Below the pieces are notes generated by a model. It was not told the origin of the DNA and did not search any database. It saw only the letters and a list, made by a program, of their open reading frames with translations. Below, piece by piece: positions 1 through 13,336 of a stretch of DNA of 64,000 nt; the first letter of the stretch is position 1; every line of letters begins with the position of its first letter. Position numbers and translations under genes: made by a program. Origin of the DNA: Phoronis australis (lineage: Eukaryota; Phoronida; Phoronidae); contig NMRA01000474.1 of NCBI GenBank assembly GCA_002633005.1, positions 188,001 through 252,000 on the forward strand, read 5' to 3'.

Positions 1-3000
1 TGTGTATGGGGGGTCAGATGTCACAAACAACTACAGCGAAAACTGTCTAATTTGGCAAAATAACAATAGCTCACAAAAGTCACAATGTTGGGATTTTCCA
101 AATTTCAGGGCATGGCTAAACATATTCAGAACTTTACAAAATGTTGTTTGAGAACTTAGCACATTACCATTGTAAGAATCAAATAAAATGTTACTGAAGG
201 TTAGTTTTGTGAAGAAATTTAATAAAATGAAATTCCATTTGTACCCCATAAAGTGTCCAAAAAGAGAAGAATTTTAGGCACTCCACCATGATAGCCTATG
301 GACCCCATACAATGGACCTGACAGGGGTCACCAGAGTGCTAACTGACCTCTGCTGACCTGCCATTGATAAATCCATACAGTAAACAACATTGTTGCATAA
401 CTTTCTCTACATGGAGTTGGTAATGTGAAGCAATGCTCAAGATACAAGTCAATGACCTGTGGTCTTGCTTGTGTGGATATGTGGCTGAAACCTGAACAAC
501 AACCATAACAAGTAATGAACTAACAAACAGGGTTTGTGGTCCATGGTGGAATCAGTCCTCGCGGCCATGATAATCTGCACTAGATGGAGCACCCTCGTAG
601 ACAAGCTATCCAGAAAACTGAAAGAATATCCACGATTTTTCAAACAACCAAAATAGTGCATAGCATGAACTCCATGGATTATCGGTCCTGTTTTCAAGCT
701 AGCCTCGCATCGAGTTCACTACCTCGATAAAATCTAAAACATGGGAATTTTAAACGATTCCTTTCAGATTTTTTTAGGCTTCAACTCTTTGTTTTAGAAA
801 GGTGCTGGAATGGTCCTTGAGAGAAGGTCCCACCCACCGTCTACAATCGGACAACACTGAAAAAACCACTGGTTTCAATAGCTTAAATCTACTGTATAAG
901 AAGACTAAATAACAGACCAAAATGTCCTCTATGAAAGGACCAACAGAGTACAGTCATTTGCTTAATAAGGTCTATGATGGTACTCCTAATTTCCCCAGTT
1001 ACCGTTATTTACAGGCAACGGTCATTATGATGAAAGGAATCACAGGCACCCTGACATTCTCACATTCAGTACAACTAAAGCATCACATCTATCTCACCAA
1101 TTTATAGACTTAGAAATAATCAGCGAAACTGACTTCTTTCATTTTTCAAGGGCTTCTGTGAGTGACAGTTTTTCAAAACAATGTCCAATGGTACAGAACT
1201 AGACAATCACATGAAGCATTAATATTTGATGACCCCTATATTTTGGGAAAAATCCCATATAATAGTTCACTGGGTGTCTGTGCTCTAAACAGGCACAAAG
1301 GCACATTTCACAAAAAGTGGCTTACTAGAAAAAGGCTCAACTTTGAAATTGTGCGTCTTCACCTGCCACTTTTCTGTTGATGAATAAAACCTTCACCAAA
1401 GTAATTCTGAGCACATGACAGTTTGGCAATTAAGTTATAAACAACTTTTTAAGCAATTAGCAATCACGGGAATAGTCTCATATTTATTAAGACTGAAGAG
1501 AGTAGAAAGATATTTAAACCTATGATATTTTGGATATAGTCATATGAAGCATAAGACCAACTTTCTGGCTCGTACGGCTTTTACGGACAAAAAGTCACAT
1601 CTTGTGATTATTTTTGGTTGTAGTATATTTCTTGAAGTTTTGCTTTGGTCCAAACTCTGTAAAAACAAAATTCATGGTGTTCGTGTCACTTAATTACAAT
1701 GCTTAAAATATTTGTAGAGGGATATTCAGCTTTGCCAGCGTACGATTAGATTGCAACCGCGGGGTCGCAGGACTGACTCTAACGATATCAGTAAATCACT
1801 TTTCTTCCCCATGTCCCTAGTAACTTTTCGGGGGCAAAACAGGCCTCACCTGTTGGCATTCCTAATACACAGGACAGGATCGTGGTAGAACGGAGTTCAT
1901 TGATTGGTTCTACCCTCACTTCAATACCACCTGTTTGAAGTGGGTGATCTGGCTTGACCTAGCACTGCACAACTAAACAATTTATCACATAACTTTTGAG
2001 GTTATGTTCGACCTTATTAACAAGTATTTGTATTTAGCTAAATATCTATAAATCTATAAATCGATGAAAGTACGTATTTTCTGAAAGTCATTTTGTCCGG
2101 CTTCTATTACTGCACACAGTGCTTTTGTGCTTTAAATATGAATGATACAGCTATATATTCAACTGTTTGCTTTGAACTGTTAGTGAGCTATATGCAAACA
2201 TTGGCCCGCATTTCTTGGAAATTACTCGACAAACAACTGTGCAGACCCACCATGAGATAACCCAATTGGAGAGTTTGACTAGTTTCAAATATAAACAGTC
2301 AATTAATAAAGTATATTTGTTTTCTCATTAGAAGCTGAGTGAGCAGCATGAAACATATGGCCCGTTGCAGACCCCATACGGAAATGAAGAAAAATTATTC
2401 AAGATAAGACCATAGCGAGCAAAGTTTGTCATTTCTGAACAAGAATCTTGTTACCAGGAACTCAGGTCTAATGATGATGGTGTTGCACGATTTATTCTGA
2501 AAGGGTACCGGTACCGCTGTTATGATCTCGTAATAAGACAGAAAAAGTATTTTGGAAATTTTAAACTGCATATAAACTATTCTACATTTCTCTATCAGGA
2601 AGTAAGCTGAGATAACTTCTAATAACCTTCTTCAAACCTTTTGAAGAAGCAACGTGTGAAAATAACCATGCACTGTTCCACTGTACCTAGACCTTCTAAT
2701 TTAACATAAAAATGTTGTCCATTTTGTGCAAGTCCACATTCAAATCATAGATCTCTCCTCTAAGGTACCTATCCTCGCTGAGATAGGACAGACTAATTCT
2801 AAAACAAAACGTGTACCCTAGTTCCAGTTTTGCGACTTAAGACTCAGCCCATCAATCTAAATTTGCAAATCTCCCCCCATGGATAATATTTTGGTAATCA
2901 CTTGAGCAAAGACTAATGTATATTAATCCACCAGAAGAGAGGTTAGTAACATATGAGGGGGAAAAGTACTACCAAAACAGCATGTTCGCACATCTGTCTG

Positions 3001-3845
3001 GCTACAGCATATTTCGGCTACTTAAAAACTCCAGGTATTTTTACCAGCCATGTGAACTAAATACTAGGTGGTGCACATCACTCTGTGATGACAAGCAGGT
3101 TAATTTCTCCTGCCTCCCATTAGTACTTCAATCATGTCAACCACCATTATCTAGCAAAGCTGTAAAATACCAATGACGCCCTGACCAACGTTGACATTAC
3201 GGTAAAATTTTATCATTTTTACATGTATTTGTGCCAAGAACTTAAAAGAATGGGAGATTACATAGATTCACAAGTTTTTGAGTTCTAAAAAGAAACAAGC
3301 TCTACTCAACAGGAATTCAAATACAGTAAAAACTATACACCCGTCATCCGACCAACATTTAAATCTTGGCTTGGTAAATACATACAGCATGACTTCTTAT
3401 GGTATGAGAGGACTGCGTATCTCCTGTGCCTTGAATGACTAGAGAGTAGAGAACGGTGGTCTCACACTTGCGAGAACTTTTATCAAAAAAAATCCGCACG
3501 TTTGCACTACAGGAAAGTTACCGAACAACATTTGTTGATGTGCACTTCACGAGTGTATGATTAGCAGCATTTTTTTAACTATTCTACATGTTGGCACAAA
3601 AAATGTACGAATTTACAAGAGTTTCGAGCCTTTCAAAAATCACCACCTGGGCAAATGATATCAACTGGAATTAAGAAACAATTTTTAAACGAGTGTCCAT
3701 AAGTCTGAGGATGAATTGCTCATATACAGAGATTAACTACAAAGTATAGCATTCATTATCCACCTTTCAGTTCACAGTAAACATTCAGTCAAGTGTGTGC
3801 TGACCTGAGACAAATATTCATTTCCACTTTGTCGGTTATTTTTCA
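1..3845. other. Gene-free stretch, no supported feature
   Basis: I see no exon, RNA gene or clear repeat family here. Open frames are short, compositionally random and lack paired splice sites. A small inverted repeat (CACTTCAA/TTTGAAGTG) lies near 1917-1942. It may be intergenic DNA or 3' sequence of the tentative minus-strand gene that ends at 3846. Confidence 0.5.
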
Positions 3846-5761
3846 TTAGATATCCATTACCAGGGAAGGCCAGGAGCTTTCAGAGGGACTTGGAACAGGG
3901 CCAAAAGAAACAACGCTCTTCCACAAAGTTCTAGAAGGCAGCATGCGGTCACACTTTTTGGTGTTTTTAATGACAATGGCAGAGAAGGGAACATTGTGCA
4001 ATGGAAGTTCTACTGCACACCTCAAGGTGGCGCTAACAAGGCGTATAGCTGAGGTAAAACAACACTTTATCAACACTTCATCATACGCAACATTACAGTC
4101 GTGATTGACACACAATGAAAAAAGATCAATTTGACAAATATTTTTGGGCGAAATAAGTAAAGAATTACCACACCCTGCAGCAGAAACAACATGCATTCAA
4201 TTCAGAACATAGCAAAACATCAATGTCGAACGACAGATCAAGTTTATTTTTGCGTACTGTGACCACAAATCACAAACAGGGTGTCAAAGGCCATTGCAAA
4301 TTTGTAAAAAAAAAACATCTTCAATATTTTCTCTGAATTTTACTATTTGACCACCTAACAAGAAAGCAATCCTACCTGAAGTTTCAGACACTAAACTTAA
4401 AGTTGGAAAATCAACCCTTAACTGATGTAAGCAGTGGACTCGGGTTCCTTTGGCACACACACACGCTAACACTAATTATTGGGTGCAAAAAATGGCGTAG
4501 GTGTTAGATCAACCCAATCTATCCAGACGATTGCCAAACCCCAACGATACAAAAATGTTGTTTCTAAACATCAATGCTCAGCTTAACACCCACCCATCAA
4601 ATTTTTTATGTTCCCCAAATTATGTGCCCAGGCTATTAACACATATACCGTATGTACAAGATTCATCTTGCTGGCATTTAACATATGTACGAATGCGCAC
4701 AATACTGAAACAAGGTTTAACACAGTGCTATCTCACAGGGGCTGGCTGAGGGGTGACACGTGACCCCAATACCCCAGTACTAGCAACAGGGGGTGGATGC
4801 ACCTATCCGCAATGAAGAGAACTTTATTAAACCAATGATGCCATTTTAATGAGCTAATTATGATTTTTTTGTTTATTTTTGCCACAATCTACAAAGGGGT
4901 TATTTAGACCTTCCCTTTCACACAAATTTGCCACTAAGATAACCAGCCAGCTAGCATCCAAACTATAGCTAGGGATCCATGCATGTCAACTTTACATGAC
5001 CATCAAAATTCCACACTGCCCAGGTTCAGTTGTGCTCATCGCCAGGTATTTTTAGCACCCCAAGCATAATTATTCGCTCACCTCCACTAAGAGTGTAGCT
5101 TTTAATGACGTTGATTTGTGCCAAATTTTACTCCACCAGTTTTTCCCAAATAATTCAAAAGCTTTATACTTATACAGTTTTGTACAAAGGCTTCCGCTAT
5201 ATGCGTGTGTGCAACTGGAATTACCTTCACTGTGGATTTTAACGTTTGTCAACTTGTTACTTCATACTATATATTGCCTGCATAGCCAGGGTATTATTAT
5301 GGCTCCCTGTGTGTTTCTTAAGTGACATTCAACTGCTATTCTTTTGAAAAATGCTTAAACTCAATCCAATCATAGCTGGTTACGTAACGAAATTAACTAA
5401 TTACTACCATGTTGAGAAATTACTGATTCTGATTTGTGGCACGATTGAACAAAATTGAGTCCGTCAGACTCAAACTTAAATACAACCTGTCTATTTTTGG
5501 GATTCTGGTTTTACAATGGAAGACTTTATATTGTAAGCATAAGCAATATAATGTATTTAGTTATTGCAATTAACTATGCTTTTGATTCCATGACGAGTTG
5601 ATAAACAACACAACGCTGCTGAAAAGAATCGGCTGTGACACACGCATTGAGACGAAAACAGCAAAATGATAAATATCACTTCGTCATTTGAGCTTACCTG
5701 TTGTTATTGTTATTAGTGCAAACAACGTTGCAAGGCAAACAACATTCTTCATCACTTCCAT
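3846..5761 (-). CDS. Tentative two-exon small secreted protein
   Basis: I do not recognise the family. Exon 1 (coding part 5698-5761) starts at an ATG and encodes MEVMKNVVCLATLFALITIT, which has the hydrophobic core of a signal peptide. It ends at a clean donor (CAG/gtaagc) in phase 1. The best downstream acceptor on the same strand is tgtttctgctgcag at about 4175-4188. It opens exon 2 (3846-4174) in exactly the matching phase and runs 108 residues to a stop, with eight cysteines in its first ~60 residues. The combined product would be about 130 residues, exported and disulfide-rich. Against it, the second half of exon 2 looks compositionally random, several upstream ATGs precede the start, and the first exon also carries another open frame. 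Splice-phase agreement is the main support, so this is a hypothesis. Confidence 0.3.
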
Positions 5762-6462
5762 AACGCCATCCAAAGTTATCCAACCATTCAACCGTGAACA
5801 ATTTACCAGGATGAAAACATCCGTTGACTTGCGCAGGTTCTGTGAATGGAACAATAACAATGAATAACAATTATCTACAAGACCAGCAGCATCCAATCCT
5901 ATATTCACTGTACTGTTGTGCAGGCGGGGAAAAATAGCCAAAATTGTGAAATCGGGTCAAAGAAGGTGCCGATCATAAAACTGTAGACAATATATTGATG
6001 GAACTGAACACTTAGCAACTCATAGACACTCTGCTAGACTATGTTGTCAACATGAACAAAGATGGCTCGGATTGATTTGACGATGTATCATGCAATGACC
6101 GTCCATATTGCTAACAAGGCTCCACATTCGCATTCCCGAGACTCCCTCGTTTTTGGCATTTACGATTTAGTAACATGCGTTAACAGACCAACAATCCAAG
6201 AAGACATTGAAAAAATGCGCAGTCAACGTCAGAACCGATGCCGACTTCCATGCAGTAACTAAACACTTAGGAAATTGAAATTACCAGGTAGTTGACCAGG
6301 ACAATTAATTTTTGGGCACTCGTCCAACAAAATCAACATGAACAGAACATGTTCGTCACTCGTCGTCCCTTCCCATCTCAAATGTTCTCCTTCCACGTCT
6401 CCTATTAAATCCGGTGACAGACGATATGATACTCCAAGTGTTCCGCAACCTTTCCTTAACAA
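5698..6462 (-). other. Alternative Cys-rich reading through two exons
   Basis: Upstream of the signal-peptide ATG, two exon-like segments join cleanly. Exon A (about 6285-6462) ends ...ECPKINCPGQLP and a donor CTG/gtaatt in phase 1. Exon B (5698-5839) follows a good acceptor (tattgttccattcacag) with two bases completing the codon. It then reads GCFHPGKLFTVEWLDNFGW followed by RYGSDEECCLPCNVVC and an Asn run to the donor at 5697. The frame is open through both exons and rich in Cys, but no in-frame ATG in good context starts it: the usable ATG sits just 12 residues before the first exon-A cysteine quoted. This is either the true product of the locus or a 5' untranslated exon for the signal-peptide frame. 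Confidence 0.3.
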
Positions 6463-6575
6463 AAATCGGGAAATACACCACTATACCTCGCTCAACAACA
6501 CTAAAGTTTGACAGCGTGAAAGGCAGCGACCAAATCCAAATCGCGCATTCTGTTGTGATATCGTACTAGTTTATG

Positions 6576-6597
6576 CTTATAAGGACACGTGACGTCA
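6576..6597 (-). promoter_or_regulatory. CRE/E-box plus TATA-like core, minus-strand promoter
   Basis: A perfect cAMP-response palindrome TGACGTCA (6590-6597) overlaps a CACGTG E-box (6586-6591). Reading on the minus strand, TTATAAG (6576-6582) follows within a few bases. With usual TATA spacing, transcription would start near 6545-6550 and run into the exon-like segments at 6285-6462 and 5698-5839. The arrangement supports a transcribed minus-strand locus here. Motif presence is seen; activity is inferred. Confidence 0.4.
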
Positions 6598-7369
6598 AAG
6601 AAGGGGGTCACGGCGCGCCCCCTTTGGTTGATACAACAAAGATGATGTACAGCCGGAGGTTTTGATGATAGGAAGCTGTCGCAGGCTGCTCAGGGAAACA
6701 CAAAACATACCCAATTCAGACTAACAATGGTCTTTTAGCACTGCGCAGGGGGAAAGCCATTGAAAATCCAAGATACAAAATTAAAGGCAAGGAAAATACC
6801 ATTGATTAACCGAGAAATGTGCGTCTCATGTAATATTTTTAACCTGCGCCTATATTTGGAATTAGTCGAATGGAGTTTTACTTGAAACACTTCAATGATT
6901 AAACGAAAGAGCATTTTCGCGTGTGAATTAGCTTGTCAGATTCGTTCCAAAATGATTAATAGTGATGTCAGTGTTTTCAACATTTATTTTAACTAAAAAT
7001 TCTATGGATAACAAAGCCTGACCCGACCCAGCTCAAAGCTCGCTCATATTCAAGCCATAGTCGCTTGTCGCATTGACAAAACTGAATCCTATGCGCCTGC
7101 GCCTAAACCCAGCTTGTAACATACCCTTTGACAAAAAAAAATTGAAAAACGCATGAATTCAGGTAGGTGTGCTTGAGCGCATACATCCCCTTCCCCTATA
7201 AAATGTACGCTCATTGCAAACATTGAACTACTTTAAAGCCGCAAAAATAACTTCCAATTCTAAGACTTTATTGTTGATTATCCTGCATGTTGATTTTTCC
7301 AACATTTTCGTTTGAATTTATGGATCCTGTTGTCATAGGTGTTGCAATCAGCATGGATGGCGCACCATA

Positions 7370-7450
7370 GTGTGCAGCGCCGCCCATGGTCTATCGGCGG
7401 TTCACCACTGAGGGGCTGGGGCTATGGCCCCCCACTTCTTTCAGTGCTGC
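7370..7450 (+). repeat. G/C-rich hairpin element
   Basis: Carries the pattern GGCGCACCATAG, GCCGCCCATGGTCTA, then GGGGCTGGGGCTATGGCCCC and TTTCAGTGCTGC. The self-complementary GGGGCTATRGCCCC core can fold as a hairpin. Relatives occur at 9606-9704, 12725-12820 (opposite orientation) and 14640-14795, so this is a small dispersed, probably non-autonomous family. Confidence 0.6.
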
Positions 7451-8526
7451 ATAAATAAAATGATTTTACTGAACTAGCAGTAATACTTCTTTGAATTAGG
7501 GCTTCAGCTCAAAATGAAGCCAGCTGGAGTGTCAGCGCTTGTTAGTCAAAAAATATGCTTCCTCATTTTCTATTATTGCAGACAGTCATTCGATCAGCTT
7601 TCCTTGTTTTAGGTCCCTGGTTTTAAGCATTGACTCGTTTATTGAAAAATACTAATGCAAGCGGACAAACGCCGCCACGACTTACTTGATGATAATCTTT
7701 TCTGCTATTGCCCGGTTCCCTGCCTCATTTAGAAATATAGGTTCGAGTTTACTTTTAGCGAATAAAGCAGACAGTTGAAGAATGATCTGTTTTCCGTATT
7801 TAGATCTTGGGGGTATGAGAAATAGCAGATAAGAATGTTACCCATGACACAAGGTCAAATGTACCTTTAGTCAGGCCTAATTGAAGGAATTATGTGTGGG
7901 ACTAGCGCAAATTCGCATTTCTCGGCTTAAGAATCGTCGCATGCAGGTCGCCATTGTCCTGATTGTCCCCAAATTTGTAAACTTACCAGGCCAAAATGTC
8001 ATTTTCTTACGATGCGCAAAATCACCGTAAGTGATTCGTAATTCGAAGGTCGAATGATGTTTAATTTTTAAAAATATTGAACGTGCATCACAATTTGCTG
8101 AGGCATCAATTTCTCACAAGATTAGCTTGCAATTGGCAACTAAAGAATGACACTTAAAAAAATTACCGAATTTCATAGATATCTGTTCAAACGTATAAAT
8201 CAGAAACCAACGAACCCTGGCAGATTACAAGAAAAAGCATCACAAAACATAAAGACACACGCAACGAGACTATTAAGTTGTTTCCAGGTCATTATTAGGT
8301 TACGTTGCAAGTATCTTCCACATTCTTGTCGTTTTTAAATAAGAAACTTAGGCGATTCCTGAAATCGGCATGCGGTGTATCTGAAGGGTACCAGGAAACG
8401 TTCTGGATAAGAGTATCATATCATGGTGATTTGGGGCCCCTCTCCCAAAAAAAATTAGAATCTACGCGTGCTAACGTGAAGTTCTGGTTTATTCCGCAGG
8501 CGTTCCGTAACGAGTAAAAACTGAGC

Positions 8527-8704
8527 TGCACTGATACGCCATAAAATGTAACAATTGTTACATTTTACGTCATCGTTACATTTTACGTTGCTAAGCCTCT
8601 CCTAAAATGTAACAAGTTGTTACATTTTACGTAGTTGTTACATTTCACGTCGAACGCACATGCGAGAAATGTACCATTGTTACATTTTACGAAACCCACG
8701 TCAT
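8527..8704 (+). repeat. TTACATTTTACG palindromic repeat element
   Basis: Begins TGCACTGATACGCC and contains several copies of TGTTACATTTTACG alternating with its reverse complement. One is a perfect 26-bp palindrome at 8542-8567 (TAAAATGTAACAA and its complement). It ends near CGAAACCCACGTCA. A copy sits in the duplication at about 10780-10956, and a diverged inverted copy at 13337-13510. It behaves like the end of a DNA transposon or a foldback element. Confidence 0.75.
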
Positions 8705-9605
8705 ATTGGACAGAAAATGACCAAAATCACGAACAAGTGGTATCTTACACGGCCGGGGAGTACTGGAGCATTTTTGGACGAGAGGTGCCGCACGAATACC
8801 TACCCGTTTAGAGAGTGGTCTCGGACAAAAAAGTGACCATTTAGAGCTAATTTGAGTAAAAATTCACTTTTTCGCACCCTTCTATTCTAGAAATTCAGGA
8901 AAAGCCCCTTTTAGACATAATTTGCCGAAAATGGCACCATTTTGGACAGTATATTTTATGTGAAAAAATACCCTTTTGGGCGGCACTTTCGTACACCTTT
9001 TCTGTAGGAATGCTCTCCGGGCTGACACCACTGGCCATCAATTTTTATTAGTATTACATCACTATTACTACTATCACTACTATTACTTGCTATCGTTATC
9101 GTTATTATTAATATTTAACACATACAGTGTTTAGCAAGGTGCTAATACATCATGGTCCTCAAAGATTTTAAAATCATCTCATTTATGGTTCAATGTTTTC
9201 ATCGGGCTTTCCATAGTGGACAGCGAGTGGTGTTCCAAAAACATTTTAAAGGGGTTCCTATGTTCAGCCTTAACGATGTTGCGAGGAACCTCTTGACAGC
9301 TGTGGATGCCGAGTAGACCTACTTTTTGGAAACGACGTGGTTGAGATTTAAAATCTTGTTTAGATGTGCACCAACTCCAAAATTGATTATTTCTGAACTA
9401 TCGTAAGCACTGTTGTTTGTAAATATAACTACATCCAGCTGTTGTTTGACACGAGGAACTGAATTGAAACCGCANACTTTAAAGCCACAACAATAACTTC
9501 CAATTCTAAGACTTTATTGTTAATTACCCTACCTGTTGATTTTTTCAACATTTTCGTTTGAATTTATGGATCCTGTTGCCATAGGTGTTGCAATCACCAT
9601 GGATG

Positions 9606-9704
9606 GCGCACCATAGTGTGCTGCGCCGCCCATGGTCTATCGGCGGNGGGGGGGGGGGGGGGGGGGGGGGTGGCTATGGCCCCCCACTTCTTTCAGTGCT
9701 GCAT
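9606..9704 (+). repeat. G/C-rich hairpin element, copy in duplication
   Basis: Same family as 7370-7450. The hairpin arm has become a run of G with one N, most likely a sequencing failure through the hairpin or homopolymer. Confidence 0.6.
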
Positions 9705-10779
9705 AAATAAAATGATTTTACTGAACTAGCAGTCACTTCTTTGAATTAGGGCTTCAGCTTAAAATGAAGCCAGCTGGAGTGTCAGCGTTTGTTAGTTAAA
9801 AACTAGGCTTCCTCATTTTCTATTATTGCAGTCATTCGATCAGCCTTGTTTTAGGTCCCTGGTTTTAAGCATTGACTCGTTTATTAAAAAATACTAATGC
9901 AAGCGGACAAACGCCGCCACGACTTACTTGATGATAATCTTTTCTACTATTGCCCGGTTCCCTGCCTCGTTTAGAAATATAGGTTCGAGTTTACTTTTGG
10001 CGAATAAAGCAGACAGTTGAAGAATGATCGGTTTTCCGAATTTAGATCTTGGGGGTATGAGAAATAGCAGATAAGAATGTTACCCATGACACTAGTTAAA
10101 ATAACAAGGTCAAATGTACTTATAGTCAGGCCTAATTGAAGGAATTATGTGTGGGACCAGCGCAAATTCGCATTTCTCGGCTTAAGAATCGTCGTATGCA
10201 GGTCGCCATTGTCCTGATTGTCCCAAATTTGTAAACTTACCAGGCCAAAATGTCATTTTCTTATGATGCGCAAAATCACCGTAAGTGATTCGTAATTCGA
10301 AGGTCAAATGATGTTTAATTTTTAAAAATATTGAACGTGCATCACAATTTGCTGAAGCATCAATTTCTCACAAGATTAGCTTGCAATTGGCAACTAAAGA
10401 ATGACACTTAAAAACATTACCGAATTTCATAGATATCTGTTCAAACGTATCAATCAGAAACCAACGAACCCTGGCAGATTACAAGAAAAAACATCACAAA
10501 ACATAAAGACACACGCAACGAGACTATTAAGTTGTTTCCAGGTCATTATTAGGTTACGTTGCAAGTATCTTCCACATTCTTGTCGTTTTTAAATAAGAAT
10601 CTTAGGCGATTCCTGAAATCGGCATGCGGTGTATCTGACGGGTACCAGGAAACGCTCTGGATAAGAGTATCATATCATGGTGATTTGGGGTCCCTCTCCC
10701 AAAAAAATTTAGAATCTACGCGTGCTAACGTGAAGTTCTGGTTTATTCCGCCGGCGTTCCGTAACGAGTAAAAACTGAG

Positions 10780-10956
10780 CTGCACTGTTACGCCATAAAT
10801 GTAACAATTGTTACATTTTACGTCATCGTTACATTTTACGTTGCTAAGCCTCTCCTAAAATGTAACAAGTTGTTACATTTTACGTAGTTGTTACATTTCA
10901 CGTCGAACGCACATGCGAGAAATGTACCATTGTTACATTTTACGAAACCCACGTCA
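10780..10956 (+). repeat. TTACATTTTACG palindromic element, second copy
   Basis: Counterpart of 8527-8704 inside duplication copy 2. One A is missing from the first palindrome arm. Confidence 0.75.
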
Positions 10957-12099
10957 TATTGGACAGAAAATGACCAAAATCACGAACAAGTGGTATCTTA
11001 CACGGCCGGGGAGTACTGGAGCATTTTTGGACGAGAGGTGCCGCACGAATACCTACCCGTTTAGAGAGTGGTCTCGGACAAAAAAGTGACCATTTAGAGC
11101 TAATTTGAGTAAAAATTCACTTTTTCGCACCCTTCTATTCTAGAAATTCAGGAAAAGCCCCTTTTAGACATAATTTGCCGAAAATGGCACCATTTTGGAC
11201 AGTATATTTTATGTGAAAAAATACCCTTTTGGGCGGCACTTTCGTACACCTTTTCTGTAGGAATGCTCTCCGGGCTGACACCACTGGCCATCAATTTTTA
11301 TTAGTATTACATCACTATTACTACTATCACTACTATTACTTGCTATCGTTATCGTTATTATTAATATTTAACACATACAGTGTTTAGCAAGGTGCTAATA
11401 CATCATGGTCCTCAAAGATTTTAAAATCATCTCATTTATGGTTCAATGTTTTCATCGGGCTTTCCATAGTGGACAGCGAGTGGTGTTCCAAAAACATTTT
11501 AAAGGGGTTCCTATGTTCAGCCTTAACGATGTTGCGAGGAACCTCTTGACAGCTGTGGATGCCGAGTAGACCTACTTTTTGGAAACGACGTGGTTGAGAT
11601 TTAAAATCTTGTTTAGATGTGCACCAACTCCAAAATTGATTATTTCTGAACTATCGTAAGCACTGTTGTTTGTAAATATAACTACATCCAGCTGTTGTTT
11701 GACACGAGGAACTGAATTGAAACCGCAATAATTAACTGACAACTAACATCTAAACCGGAAATCGTTCCACGATGACGTGTGCATTAAGTTGAACTCTGGA
11801 GGCAACCATTTTTCGAGAACTAACGACTAGTCGGCTGTAGTCACCGGGTCATTAGAATAGCTGGTAACGGACAAACAAAACAGGCAACAATTTTATGTGG
11901 AACGGGCCCCAGATATTCTTAGAAAAACACAGTGATTTAAAGAGGTCCCAACATGCATTTTCTTACTTTTTCAGGTTTCAGTTAGCTAATATGAATCGAA
12001 TACCATAAAATCTTAATAAATAGGCACTTTTTATGCCAAATAATCGCAAATTTTTTAACTCTTGAAGAAAAAATTACTTATTTCTAAGTTTCCCGCCAA

Positions 12100-12475
12100 A
12101 TGATGCAATGGGTGGAAGACGGTTGGCCGCTTGACAATCATTTGCAATGTCGGAACACTGCACGTCAGAAGACAAGGACGATATTGGGCGAGATTTGGAC
12201 AATCATTATGCATACAGAGAGGAGAGTGGATACGGGCATCACACTCAAGTACTTGAAGAATCAGACAATGATGAATTCAATTTCCAATTTAGCGAACTTT
12301 CGTCGGCTTTGACTGCCAGTGGAGGCCGTATGAACTCGACCCACTTGCACCGAGATATGCTGCAGACATAATACGTGAGCCACAACCAATTCAACCACGT
12401 GCTGGTCAATACTCACACTTAATTACTGACAAAGGCCACAGCAAACCTGGGTTACTGGTATTCACTATTGCCATG
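12100..12475 (+). pseudogene. Frameshifted coding fragment, acidic then Pro-rich
   Basis: From ATG at 12147 a frame reads an acidic stretch (DKDDIGRDLDNHYAYREESG, later LEESDNDEFNFQF). It then loses sense near 12325, where another frame continues with WRPYELDPLAPRYAADIIRE followed by PQPIQPRAGQYSH to a stop near 12480. The change of frame with continued coding-like composition suggests a decayed exon or mobile-element gene. The xPYELDPLAPRY part loosely resembles N-terminal tails of transposon-associated zinc-binding proteins, but I cannot name a family. No splice sites were identified. Confidence 0.3.
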
Positions 12476-12724
12476 ACGGAATGAGCACAGTCTAAACACA
12501 ATATGCATAAGCCTACTTGTAGTAGCACTCGATCTGGGCCGGGGTCCAGGGTCTGGCATCACTCGTCCTAGAATGGAAGCAGTGGGGTTATTTACAAAAT
12601 TTGCAAATGCAGTTACTTGGTGGCGAGTCCTTCATTGTAAGTACGCCGCTTATGTGTGTGGTCGAAACACGATTCTTTGAAATGTGTGTGGCTGACACTC
12701 CACACTCTCGTTCGACGCACAATC

Positions 12725-12820
12725 ATGAGCGGCGCAGCACTGAAAAAAGTGGGGGGCTAAAGCCCCCCCCTCCCAGTCCCCCTGTGGTGCACTAGACCAT
12801 AGGCGGCTTAGCACTGAATT
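12725..12820 (-). repeat. G/C-rich hairpin element, inverted copy
   Basis: Reads GCGGCGCAGCACTGAAAAAA, GTGGGGGGCTAAAGCCCCCC and then GCACTAGACCATAGGCGGC, the reverse orientation of 7370-7450. Confidence 0.6.
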
Positions 12821-13336
12821 ACTGCATTAGCGATGACTCCAAGGCACCAATACACTAGCAGAAATAAGCCAAACTATCGTGGACTAAAACTGGTGTTTTT
12901 TATCAAACTTTCCTCCGAAAACGAATTCTGTGTGAAAATGTTGTTACTGTCGTTTTTGATCGAAGAAATACGATAAATATTAGCCAAATACAATGCCATT
13001 GTTGTGCATACCAAGAGAAGTGTGTTTACTGTAATGCCAGATACAAAATTGGATTATAATCTGTGAGCGTCAACAAAAGATTGCAAGAACGCTTTAACAA
13101 TAAAAAAACTTGTTACCTAATCTTGGAAACTCTTTTCGTTTGGAGTTGAAACTGTACGCTGTACATTTTGACTATACCATAAAACTTCTCATGTTAAAAA
13201 TCATGGAAAGCACATAAGGACACATCTATAAATTCAACTTGATACAATTGATAAAATTTCATTCACACAATCCGAGAAAGAAGACGTTAAGTGTGTGAAC
13301 CGCTTTCCTCCATGTGACAAATACCATGCAAACTCA

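Larger units (their letters stand above)
7230..9474. repeat. 2.25-kb direct duplication, copy 1
   Basis: From ACTTTAAAGCC to GAAACCGCA this segment is repeated immediately downstream at 9476-11727 in the same orientation. The two copies are separated by one N. The left part (to about 8.7 kb) differs at scattered positions and by a ~15-base indel near 10095. The right part (about 8.7-9.47 kb against 10.95-11.73 kb) looks identical. It holds no gene I can recognise. Confidence 0.93.
9476..11727. repeat. 2.25-kb direct duplication, copy 2
   Basis: Second copy of 7230-9474. It contains an unresolved poly-G run with an embedded N (9647) where copy 1 reads ordinary sequence. A single N (9475) sits exactly at the junction between the copies. 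It could be a young tandem duplication or two alleles placed in series by the assembler. Confidence 0.93.
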
